Shown: positions 17,742-27,183 of the stretch, in pieces
Position numbering within the stretch: the first letter of the stretch is position 1
How the letters are laid out: each line of letters starts with the position of its first letter
DNA from: Winogradskyella pelagia
Lineage (GTDB): Bacteria > Bacteroidota > Bacteroidia > Flavobacteriales > Flavobacteriaceae
Direction: 5' to 3'
Assembly: GCF_017581965.1 (NCBI RefSeq)
Contig: NZ_JAGEVF010000001.1
Span: 124,001-188,000 of the forward strand
Length of the DNA: 64,000 nt
Notes under the pieces: generated by a model
The model's input: the letters and a program-made list of their open reading frames with translations, nothing else
Told to the model about the DNA's origin: nothing
Databases searched by the model: none
Made by a program: the position numbers and the translations under genes

Positions 17742-17818
17742 ACATTATACATCATAAAATTAAGCCATTTATTTTTTAATAAAATTCAAATAGTTTAGGC
17801 TCAATTTTATCAGTACTG

Positions 17819-18874
17819 TTATTCATCATAATTTTTAATAAATCTATACACTTTGGAGGTGTAGAAAATAATTGCCATAAGTATAAGTGCTGCAACAGGG
17901 AAAAGAAGTGTTTGGCGACTTAATAATCTTACCTCCAATCTTCCTACTTCCTCAAATCCAGATAAGATATCATAGTAATCACTTTCTTCAATTAAAGTTT
18001 CTTCAATCGCTCTCAATTTTTCTCTTACATTTACCTCTTCTCGAAATAAATCGAACTCTCTAGTTTCGGTTTTTTCTTGAACAATAGGGAATATGCTCTT
18101 AGAACTGATAGTGCCACCAGAATTCTTGGATTCAAATACTTTGATTTCTAAATAGGTTCTTTGAAGACTGTCTATTCGCTCAAGCTGCTTCTTGTATGTT
18201 GCCTTTTTAATTAGGAGAGAGGAATCTCTTATTCTTTTAAGTTTTTTTGAATATTCATTCTCAAAAGTTTTCACAAAACCTCTTTCCAAAAACTGAAATA
18301 TTCCATTTTCAACAGCTTTAGCCTCAATAGAAAAAACACTTCCCGAGAGTATATCCCTGTTTTCTATGAAGTCCTCATAACTAATGTCATTAGCCAAAGT
18401 GCTATCAATAGATTTTCTATAGTCATTATATTCCTTAAGCAAATCGTTTTGTGTTTCTGGACCTATCTTGATGGAAAAACCTCTTAATTGATTGGCCTGA
18501 ATGGTGTCAATTTCAAAAATATCTGCCAACTCGTTTATATTATTTGAATTAATAAGTGCGTTAAAATAATTCACGTTGTTGGCCAATTGATATTTTGAAT
18601 CGAAGTAAGGCCTAACCAACATATCCGAAATGTATTGCTTTTCTTTGAACTTGTCAGCTACAAAACCCAATATCGTAGCTAACATAATAACTATACCTAC
18701 TAGTTTAATATTATTTATAACGGGTTTTAAGCTATAAATTATGGTTTTGAATAGCGCCTTAAAAACACTTACAATAAACCCAAATACCTTCTCAAATAAA
18801 CGGCCGATAGCATTAAACAATTGACCCAAGTCTACTTCTTCAGTTTGAGTTTTTTCTGGTAAATTATCACTCAT
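17819..18874 (-). CDS. Wzz-like chain-length determinant protein
   Basis: 351 residues. There is one membrane segment at about residues 58-74 and a second near the C-terminus (about 324-341), enclosing a periplasmic part of some 250 residues with a long charged helical region (about 190-315). This two-helix layout with a coiled-coil arm is the Wzz/PCP topology, which sets polymer chain length with Wzy. The usual proline-rich C-terminal motif is not obvious. An N-terminal amphipathic region before the first helix (residues 15-50) is longer than in classic Wzz. It follows the DUF6909-like gene by three bases and precedes pseB, which links the upstream block to glycan assembly. Confidence 0.72.
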   Translation of the reverse strand: MSDNLPEKTQTEEVDLGQLFNAIGRLFEKVFGFIVSVFKALFKTIIYSLKPVINNIKLVGIVIMLATILGFVADKFKEKQYISDMLVRPYFDSKYQLANNVNYFNALINSNNINELADIFEIDTIQANQLRGFSIKIGPETQNDLLKEYNDYRKSIDSTLANDISYEDFIENRDILSGSVFSIEAKAVENGIFQFLERGFVKTFENEYSKKLKRIRDSSLLIKKATYKKQLERIDSLQRTYLEIKVFESKNSGGTISSKSIFPIVQEKTETREFDLFREEVNVREKLRAIEETLIEESDYYDILSGFEEVGRLEVRLLSRQTLLFPVAALILMAIIFYTSKVYRFIKNYDE

Positions 18875-18877
18875 ATC

Positions 18878-20569
18878 TTATGAATTAAATATTTGTTCTA
18901 AGATTTTTTTAGTTATTACATATGTCGGTTTAACACCAGCAGTACCAAGACCTCCAGAAGCTAAAGTGCTTCCGGTTTCTAATGGGTTGTCACTGGCATA
19001 GTACGCATATCTTACTTTCACATCTTCATTGATGCTCCCTCTAACTTTAGAGGCAGCCTGTATGGCTTTTTGATAATGGGCGCCTTCCATCTCTAGTCCA
19101 ATGACATTCCATGTCGATTTTTTAAAGAACTTTAATATTTCTTTATTTTGGAGTGAAGTGCCTAAAACCGTTACCATAGTACCTTCATATACATCAACGC
19201 CGCAATCTACTAAATCGTTTTTATTTAGTTCGTTTTTAAAGGGATAATTATCTGCAGTTCCTTCAAATATATGTGCCGATGGTATCATAACATCTCCCTT
19301 TCCACCCTGAAGAATCCCCGCCTTACCCATTATAGAAATAGATTTGACATCTAAATGTACATTGGAGCCATTAACCTTAACTGGTTTTAGCAATTCGTCC
19401 ATGGTTTCATAGGCTTGCTCTCCAAAGGCATAGTCCATAACAATAATCACAGGCGCCTCTTTCTTAGGCTGTTCTTTATGATTAAAATAGGTCTTTGTAA
19501 AATCTATTTTTTGGGTATCAAAAATCTGAACATCTATATTAGTGCCCGAAGTGTCCCTTACATATATCATTCCGTTTGAGTAAGCGAGTTTTTCCACTTT
19601 ATTTCGCAGAAGCTTATTTTCTGTATTGCTTAAGGCCTCATAAACCTCAAAAACACGCTTGGCATTTTTAGCGGGTGTGATGGCGGTTTTGGCAAAAAGT
19701 GAATTCATAACGCTATGCATATTGGCGCTTATAATATGCACTGGGCGCTCTAACAAATCGTTTTTGTGCAGTACAGCCTTTATTTCGTCAGACCATATTT
19801 CTCCATGGATATGATGACCTAACCTCTCCCTTAAAACAGGGCTGAAGGTTACCGCTCTTTTATTATTATCCATAGCCTCCTCAATAGCGAGTTTTCCAAT
19901 CCAATAAATAATGTGCAGTAATCGCTCTGGTTGGTCTTCTGTTGCAAATTTTGAATAGGCTTCTGTTAATTCATTAAATGTTCTGCCCAAGATATTAGCC
20001 GTGTGGGTTATGGCGACTTCTCTTTCTTTTTGTGTAAGCTTTTTTATAGTGTTTACAGCTATTTTCAGCTTTTCCCAATCTCTTATGGTTTTACCCTCAT
20101 CATTTATTAAAACACGCTTGCGAATTTTATGGGACTCTACAAATAGAAAAGTGAGATGGGTAAGAATATCATAGATTTCAGAACGGCCTCTGGTAATCTC
20201 AATATTCATCTGTTCGCTATCAATACGATAGCAATTACGTCGACGTTTTGGGGGGATTATGGGTTTAAAATGTGAATTGGCATAGCCTTCATCACTTGTT
20301 AAATTAATAAACCTGCACTCTTCTATACCTTGTGGTAATCGGTCAATTACATATTGCAACCCCTCGAGCTCGGCTTTTTCTTCCCCAATCGAACCGTAAA
20401 TTTCAGGCCGTAATAGCAATAGGGCTTCAATTAGAGTTTCACCCGAAACACCCATAGGCTTGTAAAAACCTCGATTGAAAAGGTGGCGCATTGTAATATA
20501 CATGCGCTCAATAGCATTAGAACTCTCTTGCGCCCTTGTTCTACCTTGTCTCTTCTTTATAGTGCTCAT
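18878..20569 (-). CDS. DUF6909-like protein with nucleoside-phosphorylase-like C-terminus
   Basis: 563 residues, soluble. From memory this resembles the conserved Bacteroidota family DUF6909. The N-terminal 270 residues are helical with many charged residues and no motif I know. The C-terminal half (about 365-560) looks like a nucleoside phosphorylase/hydrolase core. It has IIVMDYAFGEQAYE, then GKAGILQGGKGDVMIP, and later GLEMEGAHYQKA, like the M-E-x-A motif that contacts ribose in PNP/MTAN enzymes, followed by ASDNP at the place of the usual SD. Function is not established. The fold call is mine, and a structure comparison would settle it. It is cotranscribed with GH3-like and Wzz-like genes. 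Confidence 0.75.
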   Translation of the reverse strand: MSTIKKRQGRTRAQESSNAIERMYITMRHLFNRGFYKPMGVSGETLIEALLLLRPEIYGSIGEEKAELEGLQYVIDRLPQGIEECRFINLTSDEGYANSHFKPIIPPKRRRNCYRIDSEQMNIEITRGRSEIYDILTHLTFLFVESHKIRKRVLINDEGKTIRDWEKLKIAVNTIKKLTQKEREVAITHTANILGRTFNELTEAYSKFATEDQPERLLHIIYWIGKLAIEEAMDNNKRAVTFSPVLRERLGHHIHGEIWSDEIKAVLHKNDLLERPVHIISANMHSVMNSLFAKTAITPAKNAKRVFEVYEALSNTENKLLRNKVEKLAYSNGMIYVRDTSGTNIDVQIFDTQKIDFTKTYFNHKEQPKKEAPVIIVMDYAFGEQAYETMDELLKPVKVNGSNVHLDVKSISIMGKAGILQGGKGDVMIPSAHIFEGTADNYPFKNELNKNDLVDCGVDVYEGTMVTVLGTSLQNKEILKFFKKSTWNVIGLEMEGAHYQKAIQAASKVRGSINEDVKVRYAYYASDNPLETGSTLASGGLGTAGVKPTYVITKKILEQIFNS

Positions 20570-20594
20570 CTTTAAATAACCTGTAAATATAGCC

Positions 20595-22097
20595 TTATTT
20601 TGTTAACTCCAATTGGTACATTTTATCTGCTATTTTTCGGTCATTAGAAAGCCTCGGAATCTTATTTTGACCCCCTAATTTTCCGATGGATTTCATATAA
20701 TCTTGGAACCCGTTTTTTTTCACCTTTGTTAATTTTAGAGGCTGCAATATTTTACCTTCAATCAAATCAAAATAATAGCTGTTTTGCTCTTGTAAAGCCT
20801 TGTCTAAGATCTGAACAAATTTAGATTCCTCCTCAGGCTCTTTTTCAAACTCAATAAACCATTCGTGATAAGGCAGGCCTTCAACTGGATTGATTTGAGG
20901 TGCAACCGTAAATTCGTTTATGGAGGCAGAACTTTCTGCAACTGCATTTTGCACGGCCTGCTCAACTTCTTTTCCTATAACGTGTTCACCAAAGGCTGAT
21001 ATAAAATGCTTTATTCTGCCACTAACAATAACGCGATAAGGATGGAGCGAAGTAAACTCAACAGTATCTCCGATATTATAGGCCCAAAGCCCAGCTGTTG
21101 AAGAAATAATAATAACATAATTAACCCCAAGTTCAACATCGCCTATGGTTAATCTTTGAGGGCTATCATCAAAAAACTTATCTGCCTCTATAAACTCATA
21201 AAAAATACCCGAATTGAGCTGCAACAGCATTCCTTGTTCCTCCTGTTTATCTTGAAAGGCAAAAAAGCCTTCACTTGCAGGATATAGTTCTATACTATCT
21301 ACTCTACGCCCAATTAAGCTTTCAAATTTTGCTCGATAGGGCTCGTAATTTACACCTCCGAAAATAAACAGATTAAACCCTTTAAAAATGTCACCGACCT
21401 TCTTTCCTGTTTTTAAGGTTAACTTTTCAAAATACATCTGTACCCATGACGGAATACCAGATATAACGGTCATGTCTTCATCTATTGTTTCTTGTACGAT
21501 AGCATCAACCTTGGTTTCCCAATCTTCAATACAATTGGTCTTGTAGGTAGGCATTCTATTTTTTTGAAGGTATTTTGGCACATAATGCGCCACAATACCT
21601 GAAAGTCTACCAAGCCGAATTCCGTTTTTCTCTTCTAAAACTGGGCTACCTTGTAAAAAAATCATTTTCCCATTAACAAAATCAGCATTGCCAGTTTCGT
21701 GGATGTACATTAAAATAGCATTTCTCGCTGCATTTATGTGAGTTGGCATACTCTCTTTGGTAATAGGGATATATTTTGCACCAGAAGTTGTGCCTGAAGT
21801 CTTAGCAAAATACAGGGGCTTACCAATCCAAAGGACATCGCTTTCCCCGTTTACGGTACGCTCAACATAAGGCTTTAATTCCTCATAATCTCGTATCGGT
21901 ACATTTTGCCTGAATTCCTCATAGGTTGTTATGTTCTTGAAATCGTGATCAACACCAAAAGCCGTATTCTTGGCTTTTGAGATAAGCTGTTTAAAAACCC
22001 TTTGTTGTGTTTCTGTTGGCTTGGAGGCCCATTTGTTTAGTTTAAACGCAACATACTTTGCAAATAGCTTTGAAAGTTGAGATTTTAATGAGGTCAT
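20595..22097 (-). CDS. GH3-family adenylate-forming enzyme
   Basis: 500 residues. TSGTTSG at 100-106 is the ATP-binding motif, and ASEGFFAFQ and GDTVEFTS fit the later nucleotide-contact motifs of the GH3 family. GH3 enzymes (named after auxin-conjugating plant enzymes) activate a carboxylic acid as acyl-AMP and join it to an amino acid or another amine. Bacterial versions are widespread in Bacteroidota, but their substrates are unknown to me. Its start codon overlaps the stop of the M23 gene by one base (TAATG). Confidence 0.9.
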   Translation of the reverse strand: MTSLKSQLSKLFAKYVAFKLNKWASKPTETQQRVFKQLISKAKNTAFGVDHDFKNITTYEEFRQNVPIRDYEELKPYVERTVNGESDVLWIGKPLYFAKTSGTTSGAKYIPITKESMPTHINAARNAILMYIHETGNADFVNGKMIFLQGSPVLEEKNGIRLGRLSGIVAHYVPKYLQKNRMPTYKTNCIEDWETKVDAIVQETIDEDMTVISGIPSWVQMYFEKLTLKTGKKVGDIFKGFNLFIFGGVNYEPYRAKFESLIGRRVDSIELYPASEGFFAFQDKQEEQGMLLQLNSGIFYEFIEADKFFDDSPQRLTIGDVELGVNYVIIISSTAGLWAYNIGDTVEFTSLHPYRVIVSGRIKHFISAFGEHVIGKEVEQAVQNAVAESSASINEFTVAPQINPVEGLPYHEWFIEFEKEPEEESKFVQILDKALQEQNSYYFDLIEGKILQPLKLTKVKKNGFQDYMKSIGKLGGQNKIPRLSNDRKIADKMYQLELTK

Positions 22098-22966
22098 TAC
22101 TGAAATTCAATAAAATTAGTTGGGTTAACGGGGTAGCCTTTGTTCCAAAGTTCAAAATGAAGATGTGGACCAGTGCTTAATTCACCTGTATTGCCAGACA
22201 TTGCAATGACTTCCCCAGACTTAACCAAATCACCTTGGGCCTTAGTTATTGAGTTATTGTGCTTGTACACTGAAATCAGCTCTTGACTGTGCTCAATAAT
22301 GATAACGTAGCCCGTTTCAATAGTCCACTCTGCAAAAATTACCGTACCGTCTGCAGTAGACTTTACTGGTGTATTTTCAGGTACAACCACATCAACAGCA
22401 AAGTGCTTTTCTTCTAGATTGTAGCCCTCTGATATAGTACCATTAACCGGAGGAAATAGCACAAAATTAGATGGGTCTATGCTAGATTCAAAGACATTGA
22501 ATTTGTCTTCTTTTTCTACTTTAGCCCTGAGCAACGAATCCTCTCTGTTCTTATTTATGTTTAAAAGCACCTCCTCATTGGCTGCTTCCTCAATTAAGGA
22601 GTCCCTGTTAATTTCTAAAGTCTCTACTTCTCCTGTAAGCACTTTTCTTATTGAAGCAAAATATCTTTTATTTATTTCAAGTTCGTTAACTAACGAATCT
22701 GTTTTGTAATTAAGCAGCGAAGCTCTTTTTTTCAATGACGCAGACGAATAGCCTGGTATATATTCTTTAAGCGGTGTAAAGGCAATAAGCAAAATCGTAA
22801 AAAAAACAAGGAAAATTGCTGAAATGGACGTAAGAACAAAAACATTTAGTCGCGTTAGCTTAATAGCAAAACGCTCTTCAAAAGTATCTTCGTTTAGTAT
22901 AACCAAGCGATACTTGTGGAGTAATTTTTTAGCTATTTTTTTTTCTTTTTTTTTCTTTTGCTCCAT
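22097..22966 (-). CDS. M23 family metallopeptidase (membrane-anchored, cell-wall)
   Basis: 289 residues. A Lys-rich cytoplasmic start is followed by one membrane segment (about 43-63), a coiled-coil stretch (about 75-160) and a C-terminal LytM/M23 domain (about 165-285). The zinc ligands H188 and D192 (HFAVD) and H270 (HLHFE) are all present, so it should be an active endopeptidase acting on peptidoglycan cross-bridges in the periplasm. This build resembles MepM and EnvC-like proteins. It is the first gene of the operon running into the GH3, DUF6909 and Wzz-like genes. A -7 box lies only five bases before the ATG. Confidence 0.92.
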   Translation of the reverse strand: MEQKKKKEKKIAKKLLHKYRLVILNEDTFEERFAIKLTRLNVFVLTSISAIFLVFFTILLIAFTPLKEYIPGYSSASLKKRASLLNYKTDSLVNELEINKRYFASIRKVLTGEVETLEINRDSLIEEAANEEVLLNINKNREDSLLRAKVEKEDKFNVFESSIDPSNFVLFPPVNGTISEGYNLEEKHFAVDVVVPENTPVKSTADGTVIFAEWTIETGYVIIIEHSQELISVYKHNNSITKAQGDLVKSGEVIAMSGNTGELSTGPHLHFELWNKGYPVNPTNFIEFQ

Positions 22967-22971
22967 TAAAA

Positions 22972-22979
22972 CAAAATTA
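22972..22979 (-). promoter_or_regulatory. -7 box of the M23 operon, near-leaderless
   Basis: TAATTTTG on the minus strand matches TAnnTTTG and ends five bases before the M23 ATG at 22966. With the usual spacing, transcription would begin one or two bases from the start codon. No convincing -33 box is visible. Confidence 0.4.
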
Positions 22980-23053
22980 GTTAAAATAGTGGTAAAGGTG
23001 ACTTATAAGCTTTATAAGATCTTTAAATAACGTAAATATTAAAGGATAATTAT

Positions 23054-23061
23054 TAACTTTG
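23054..23061 (+). promoter_or_regulatory. -7 promoter box of tatA
   Basis: TAACTTTG is an exact match to TAnnTTTG. It is 19 bases before the tatA ATG at 23081, in the 114-base divergent gap to the M23 gene. No clear -33 TTG is present. Confidence 0.5.
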
Positions 23062-23080
23062 TGCCATTAAACTAAAGATT

Positions 23081-23263
23081 ATGATTTCAAGTAGTATCTT
23101 ATTAGGGACACCAGGTGTATGGCAAATTGTGCTGATTGTAGTGATAGTCCTATTACTGTTTGGTGGAAAGAAGATTCCAGAATTAATGCGAGGCCTAGGT
23201 AGCGGATTAAAAGAGTTTAAGGACGCTAGTAAAGAGGAGTCGCCCGATAAAGACAAAGAATAA
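23081..23263 (+). CDS. tatA: Sec-independent translocase subunit TatA/E
   Basis: 60 residues. A short periplasmic start is followed by one membrane helix (about 13-27), the hinge [17 protein letters not shown] and an amphipathic then acidic tail. This is the complete TatA/E architecture. The protein oligomerises to form the pore for folded proteins exported by the twin-arginine pathway together with TatC, which is not in this window. The gene stands alone between divergent M23 and convergent DUF4837 genes, with its own promoter and a hairpin terminator. Confidence 0.93.
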   Translation: MISSSILLGTPGVWQIVLIVVIVLLLFGGKKIPELMRGLGSGLKEFKDASKEESPDKDKE

Positions 23264-23277
23264 TATTTTCTGAAACT

Positions 23278-23307
23278 AAAAGCCAACTCAATGAGTTGGC
23301 TTTTTTT
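23278..23307. terminator. Bidirectional hairpin terminator between tatA and DUF4837 genes
   Basis: AGCCAACTCA (23281-23290) and TGAGTTGGCT (23292-23301) are exact reverse complements, flanked by an A-tract on the left and seven or more Ts on the right. It can stop transcription of both convergent genes. Confidence 0.85.
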
Positions 23308-24283
23308 ATTTAATTTTTATAGATTTTATAATTGATTCTAGCTCAAAAATATACTCTCGCTTTTTAAGTGAGGGCGCATAAACATAGCCATCAGCAATGA
23401 GATATCTTTGATTCACCTCATCCTTTATAGCATAAGTTATAAATGGCCCAGCCATGTATTGTCCTTTAACCTCCCAAACACCCCTTACCTCATAGGCCTC
23501 TTTATTATCAATGATGGTTTTATATAATGAAGGCGCATAGGCGTCTTCAACAGTCATATAAATATCATCTTCTCCTGGTATCTGGGTTTTTGTGATTTCG
23601 TCTCGCACTTGAGTAATCGCCACTATTGTGCTGTCATTTTCGGTAATAGCTTCTAACGGTACTTCATAGAACATAAGGTCCATGGTTTTAGTATTACTTA
23701 AACTTTTCCTTATCCAAAAAAAGTCATTAGTTGCCTTACCTATTTTATATGCTGAAGGTATGTTTACAGAAAAGCTTAAAGCATCTTCCATTTGTTTATC
23801 GTCCAATAAGGACAAGTTGATGCGCCTTTGCTTTTCTTTGACTTCTTCTTTTATAAAGGCATCGACAATTTTCCTTCTATTATCGGTTAGTTGAGTAATG
23901 ATTTCGGCATTCGTTTTTCCACCTACAACAATGACGGTTTGTGGTTTGGCAAAAGCTTCATTAACCACTTTAGTGGTTGGTTCTAATTCCCCTTTTTCAA
24001 TCTTTAATATAATTCGGCTTCTCCTAGCAAAACCATCAAAAACCTGAGGCGGAATTTGTCGCATTGCAAAAATTGGTTCGTCTTGCGGCAAGCCTTCTAG
24101 AGGTGCTGCAAAATTTTTTCTAACAGCCTCACCTACGGCTCCGTCCCAGAGTTGATTATCTACAACTACAGAAATATTATTAAGGTTTCCGTTAGAAGCA
24201 GGCAAATAAATAGTTTTATCCTTTTTTTTGTCTGAACAGCTTAAAATAAAAATACTGATTACTAGTGCCAAAAACACTCTCAT
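23306..24283 (-). CDS. DUF4837 family lipoprotein
   Basis: 325 residues. The signal ends in a lipobox FILSC with Cys16, so it is an envelope lipoprotein. The rest fits the Bacteroidota-restricted DUF4837 family, to judge from the conserved opening LPASNGNLNNISVVVDNQLWDGAVGE (given here as a run of short blocks: LPASNG, ISVVVDN, LWDG, VGE) and the SYKIGKATNDFFWIRK-like middle. No enzyme motif is visible. It follows the LysM transglycosylase gene by 23 bases, so a cell-envelope role in the same operon is likely, but the function is unknown. Confidence 0.85.
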   Translation of the reverse strand: MRVFLALVISIFILSCSDKKKDKTIYLPASNGNLNNISVVVDNQLWDGAVGEAVRKNFAAPLEGLPQDEPIFAMRQIPPQVFDGFARRSRIILKIEKGELEPTTKVVNEAFAKPQTVIVVGGKTNAEIITQLTDNRRKIVDAFIKEEVKEKQRRINLSLLDDKQMEDALSFSVNIPSAYKIGKATNDFFWIRKSLSNTKTMDLMFYEVPLEAITENDSTIVAITQVRDEITKTQIPGEDDIYMTVEDAYAPSLYKTIIDNKEAYEVRGVWEVKGQYMAGPFITYAIKDEVNQRYLIADGYVYAPSLKKREYIFELESIIKSIKIK

Positions 24284-24306
24284 AAATTCTGTTTTTTGTT
24301 GGTTAT

Positions 24307-25866
24307 TTATTTAGACACAATTAGTGTCGTCCCTATTTTAAGTTTATTACCACTAATATCGTTCCAATCTTTAATATTTTGAACGGAAACTCCAGAAAAT
24401 TTTTGAGCGATGCTCCAAAGAGAATCGCCTTCCTTTACCTTGTAAGTTGTTTTTCCCTTAGTATTTTTAGTTGTTTCTTTAGGCTTTGGTTTAGTTGCGG
24501 GTGAAGGATTCCTAGGGTAAATTGTTAACCGCTGGCCAATTCTTAAATTATTACTTCGAAGGCCATTCCACCGTTTTATTTGACTTACCCTAACCCCATA
24601 CTTTCTTGCAATTTTACCTAAATAATCACCACTTTTAACCCGATATCTTATTTTTGAATCTACCTTAAGAAGTTCAGGTAGTGGTTTCTCACGTTTATTG
24701 AAATCTTCTTTGGCATAGGCATAAATCTCTTTTTCATTACTTGTAAAAATCCCTATGGCTTCACGAGGTAATCTCAATGCATATGTTTTACCCTCAATCT
24801 TAGGGATAATATCTAGTTTATATGAAGGATTTAAAAATTGGAGCTCTTCTATATCCACGCCTGTAGTCTCTGAAACTTGATCTAAACTTATCATTTCTTT
24901 AACGTGAATTGTGTCTGTCTGCATATATTGAAATGATGGTCGCTCTGGTTTAAATCCGTGTTCCTCAGCATATTCAAATATGTACATCGTTGCCAAAAAA
25001 GCAGGTAGATAACCCGCCGTTTCTCGTGGTAAAAACGGTCTTATATTCCAGTAATTCTTATAACCACCCGAACGCCTTATTGCTTTGTTTACATTGCCAG
25101 GCCCAGAATTATATGCCGCTAAGGCTAAATCCCAATCACCAAAAATTTCGTACAGTTTAGAAAGGTATTGCGCTGCGGCTGTTGTGGATTCTATAGGATC
25201 ACTTCGTTCATCAACATAACTGCTAACATCCAAATTATACATTCTACCCGTAGTAAACATGAATTGCCACAGTCCTGTAGCACCAACTCTAGACCGAGCT
25301 CTTGGTTTTAGGGCCGACTCAACAATAGCTAAATACTTGATTTCTAAAGGAATATTGTAGTTGTCTAACTCTTGCTCAAACATTGGAAAATAGAAATGAC
25401 TAAGCCCCATTAAACGCTCTAAAGAAGACCGTCGCTGTTTTAGGTATCTCTTAATAACACTCTCTAAAGATGGATTATATTCAATATTAAATGGTGTTCT
25501 GGCGTTGAGTCTTTCCAGCCTCGCCTTGAGCGTATCTGTTGAAAGCTCCGGATAATCCATGGGCTCATAAGTAAGCTCAGAAACTGATTTATAGATGGTG
25601 TCATATAGCGAATTGCTGTAGAGCTCATCAAGCCACTTTTTGTCTAATTTTACTGCTTCAGGATTGTCTTCTAGATTTTTTATGTCAATTGAATCTAATT
25701 CTGCAAGAATGGGTTCTTTTAGGGTTAGTATTTTCCCGTCTACTATAGAATCTCCAACCTTGATAGGGCCGTTGCTTTTAACAACGATGGTGTCTTGTTT
25801 TTTCTGGGCAAAACCTAGAAGCGCAAACACGCTCAAAAGTATTATCAGGTTTCTTTTAAACCTCAT
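24307..25866 (-). CDS. LysM lytic murein transglycosylase, MltD-like
   Basis: 519 residues with a signal peptide (cut near FAQ at 19-21). A transglycosylase SLT domain covers about 140-290. YLAIVESALKP carries the catalytic Glu, GATGLWQFM follows, and ALAAYNSGPGNV is the AYNxG motif. Two LysM domains near the C-terminus (about 408-453 and 474-519) bind peptidoglycan glycan strands. The enzyme cuts murein with 1,6-anhydro product formation in the periplasm. Family members from Gammaproteobacteria (MltD) have the same order of domains. It precedes a DUF4837 lipoprotein gene by 23 bases. Confidence 0.93.
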   Translation of the reverse strand: MRFKRNLIILLSVFALLGFAQKKQDTIVVKSNGPIKVGDSIVDGKILTLKEPILAELDSIDIKNLEDNPEAVKLDKKWLDELYSNSLYDTIYKSVSELTYEPMDYPELSTDTLKARLERLNARTPFNIEYNPSLESVIKRYLKQRRSSLERLMGLSHFYFPMFEQELDNYNIPLEIKYLAIVESALKPRARSRVGATGLWQFMFTTGRMYNLDVSSYVDERSDPIESTTAAAQYLSKLYEIFGDWDLALAAYNSGPGNVNKAIRRSGGYKNYWNIRPFLPRETAGYLPAFLATMYIFEYAEEHGFKPERPSFQYMQTDTIHVKEMISLDQVSETTGVDIEELQFLNPSYKLDIIPKIEGKTYALRLPREAIGIFTSNEKEIYAYAKEDFNKREKPLPELLKVDSKIRYRVKSGDYLGKIARKYGVRVSQIKRWNGLRSNNLRIGQRLTIYPRNPSPATKPKPKETTKNTKGKTTYKVKEGDSLWSIAQKFSGVSVQNIKDWNDISGNKLKIGTTLIVSK

Positions 25867-25930
25867 TTTCTAAATATTTAATGAAATACCACAACGGCTT
25901 TACTTCGCTTTAAGTGCGTTATTACTCTTT

Positions 25931-27118
25931 TTAACTCAGAATTGCAGCTATTCCTGGCAATGTTTTACCTTCAAGACTTTCTAGCATGGCACCTCCACCA
26001 GTACTTACATAACTTACTTTTTTCTCAAAACCAAATTGCTTAACCGCGGCAACAGAATCTCCTCCTCCTACAAGCGAAAATGCACCGTTTGCTGTTGACT
26101 CAGCAATGGAGTCGCCTAATGCTATTGTTCCCTTTGCGAATTTTTCTAATTCAAAAACTCCTAAGGGTCCGTTCCATAATATGGTTTTACAGGCTTGAAC
26201 CACGACATCAAAATTTTCTAAAGATTTTGGACCTGCGTCTAAACCTTGCCAACCCTCTGGTATTTTACTCACATCAACTATTTGCGTGTCTGCATCATTA
26301 CTAAAAGCGTTGGCAGCGACGACATCTACAGGCAAGTGCACCTGTACATTTTTAGCTTTGGCCTGCTTTAAAATATCGTGTGCCAATTCCATTTTATCAT
26401 CTTCACAAATCGAGTCACCTATTTGACCGCCTTGAGCCTTTATAAATGTAAAGGTCATGCCTCCACCTATAATAAGATGATTCACTTTATCTAAAATATT
26501 TTCAATAACTGTAATTTTTGAAGAAACTTTAGCCCCGCCTAAGATTGCTAAAACCGGTTTTTCTCCGTCCTCCATTACTTTTTTAATACTCTCTATTTCC
26601 TTAGCTAATAAGTACCCAAAGCATTTTGTTTCTTTAAAGTACTGAGCTACTATTGTTGTTGAGGCATGTGCCCTATGTGCGGTACCGAATGCGTCATTAA
26701 CATAGATATCGCCCAATTTTGATAGTTGTTTTGAAAAACTTTCATCCCCCTTTTTTTCTTCATCGTGAAATCGCAAATTTTCAAGTAGTAAAATTTCACC
26801 CGGTTGCAAGTTGTTGGCCATAGACTCTGCTTCTTCACCTACACAATCGCCAGAAAATTTAACCTCTACACCGAGAATATCTTCAATTTTAGGCACAATA
26901 TGCCTTAGCGAAAATTCGTCTTGAATACCTTTAGGCCTACCCAAATGCGACATAAGCACACAGCTTCCGCCATCTTCTAAAACCTTTATAATGGTTGGTT
27001 TCGCTGAAATAATTCTAGTATCATCTGTTACCTCAAAATTATCATTAAGTGGCACATTAAAATCTACACGAATTAAGGCGCGTTTATTTTCAAAGTTAAA
27101 GTCGTCTATAGTCTTCAT
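25931..27118 (-). CDS. pgk: Phosphoglycerate kinase
   Basis: 395 residues from the ATG at 27118 ([17 protein letters not shown]), the normal length. An in-frame upstream ATG at 27139 would overlap the -7 box and add seven non-conserved residues. [16 protein letters not shown] and [13 protein letters not shown] are the phosphoglycerate- and nucleotide-binding motifs, and GGGDSVAA near the C-terminus completes the nucleotide site. The enzyme makes ATP and 3-phosphoglycerate in glycolysis. It is monocistronic and divergent from holB. Confidence 0.97.
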   Translation of the reverse strand: MKTIDDFNFENKRALIRVDFNVPLNDNFEVTDDTRIISAKPTIIKVLEDGGSCVLMSHLGRPKGIQDEFSLRHIVPKIEDILGVEVKFSGDCVGEEAESMANNLQPGEILLLENLRFHDEEKKGDESFSKQLSKLGDIYVNDAFGTAHRAHASTTIVAQYFKETKCFGYLLAKEIESIKKVMEDGEKPVLAILGGAKVSSKITVIENILDKVNHLIIGGGMTFTFIKAQGGQIGDSICEDDKMELAHDILKQAKAKNVQVHLPVDVVAANAFSNDADTQIVDVSKIPEGWQGLDAGPKSLENFDVVVQACKTILWNGPLGVFELEKFAKGTIALGDSIAESTANGAFSLVGGGDSVAAVKQFGFEKKVSYVSTGGGAMLESLEGKTLPGIAAILS

Positions 27119-27136
27119 TTTACATATTTTGTTGAA

Positions 27137-27144
27137 CAAATATA
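27137..27144 (-). promoter_or_regulatory. -7 promoter box of pgk
   Basis: TATATTTG on the minus strand matches TAnnTTTG, 18 bases before the chosen pgk start at 27118. It supports that start over the ATG at 27139. Confidence 0.5.
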
Positions 27145-27171
27145 AAGATTAGAAAGCATAAAAAAATTACA

Positions 27172-27179
27172 TAGTTTTG
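27172..27179 (+). promoter_or_regulatory. -7 box of holB, near-leaderless
   Basis: TAGTTTTG matches TAnnTTTG and ends four bases before the holB ATG at 27184, so the mRNA would start at or next to the start codon. No -33 box is clear. Confidence 0.4.
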
Positions 27180-27183
27180 CTTT

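Noticed and set aside
17716-17745. Longer pseB start at 17745
   Set aside because: It adds ten non-conserved hydrophobic residues and its sequence overlaps the predicted -7 promoter box.
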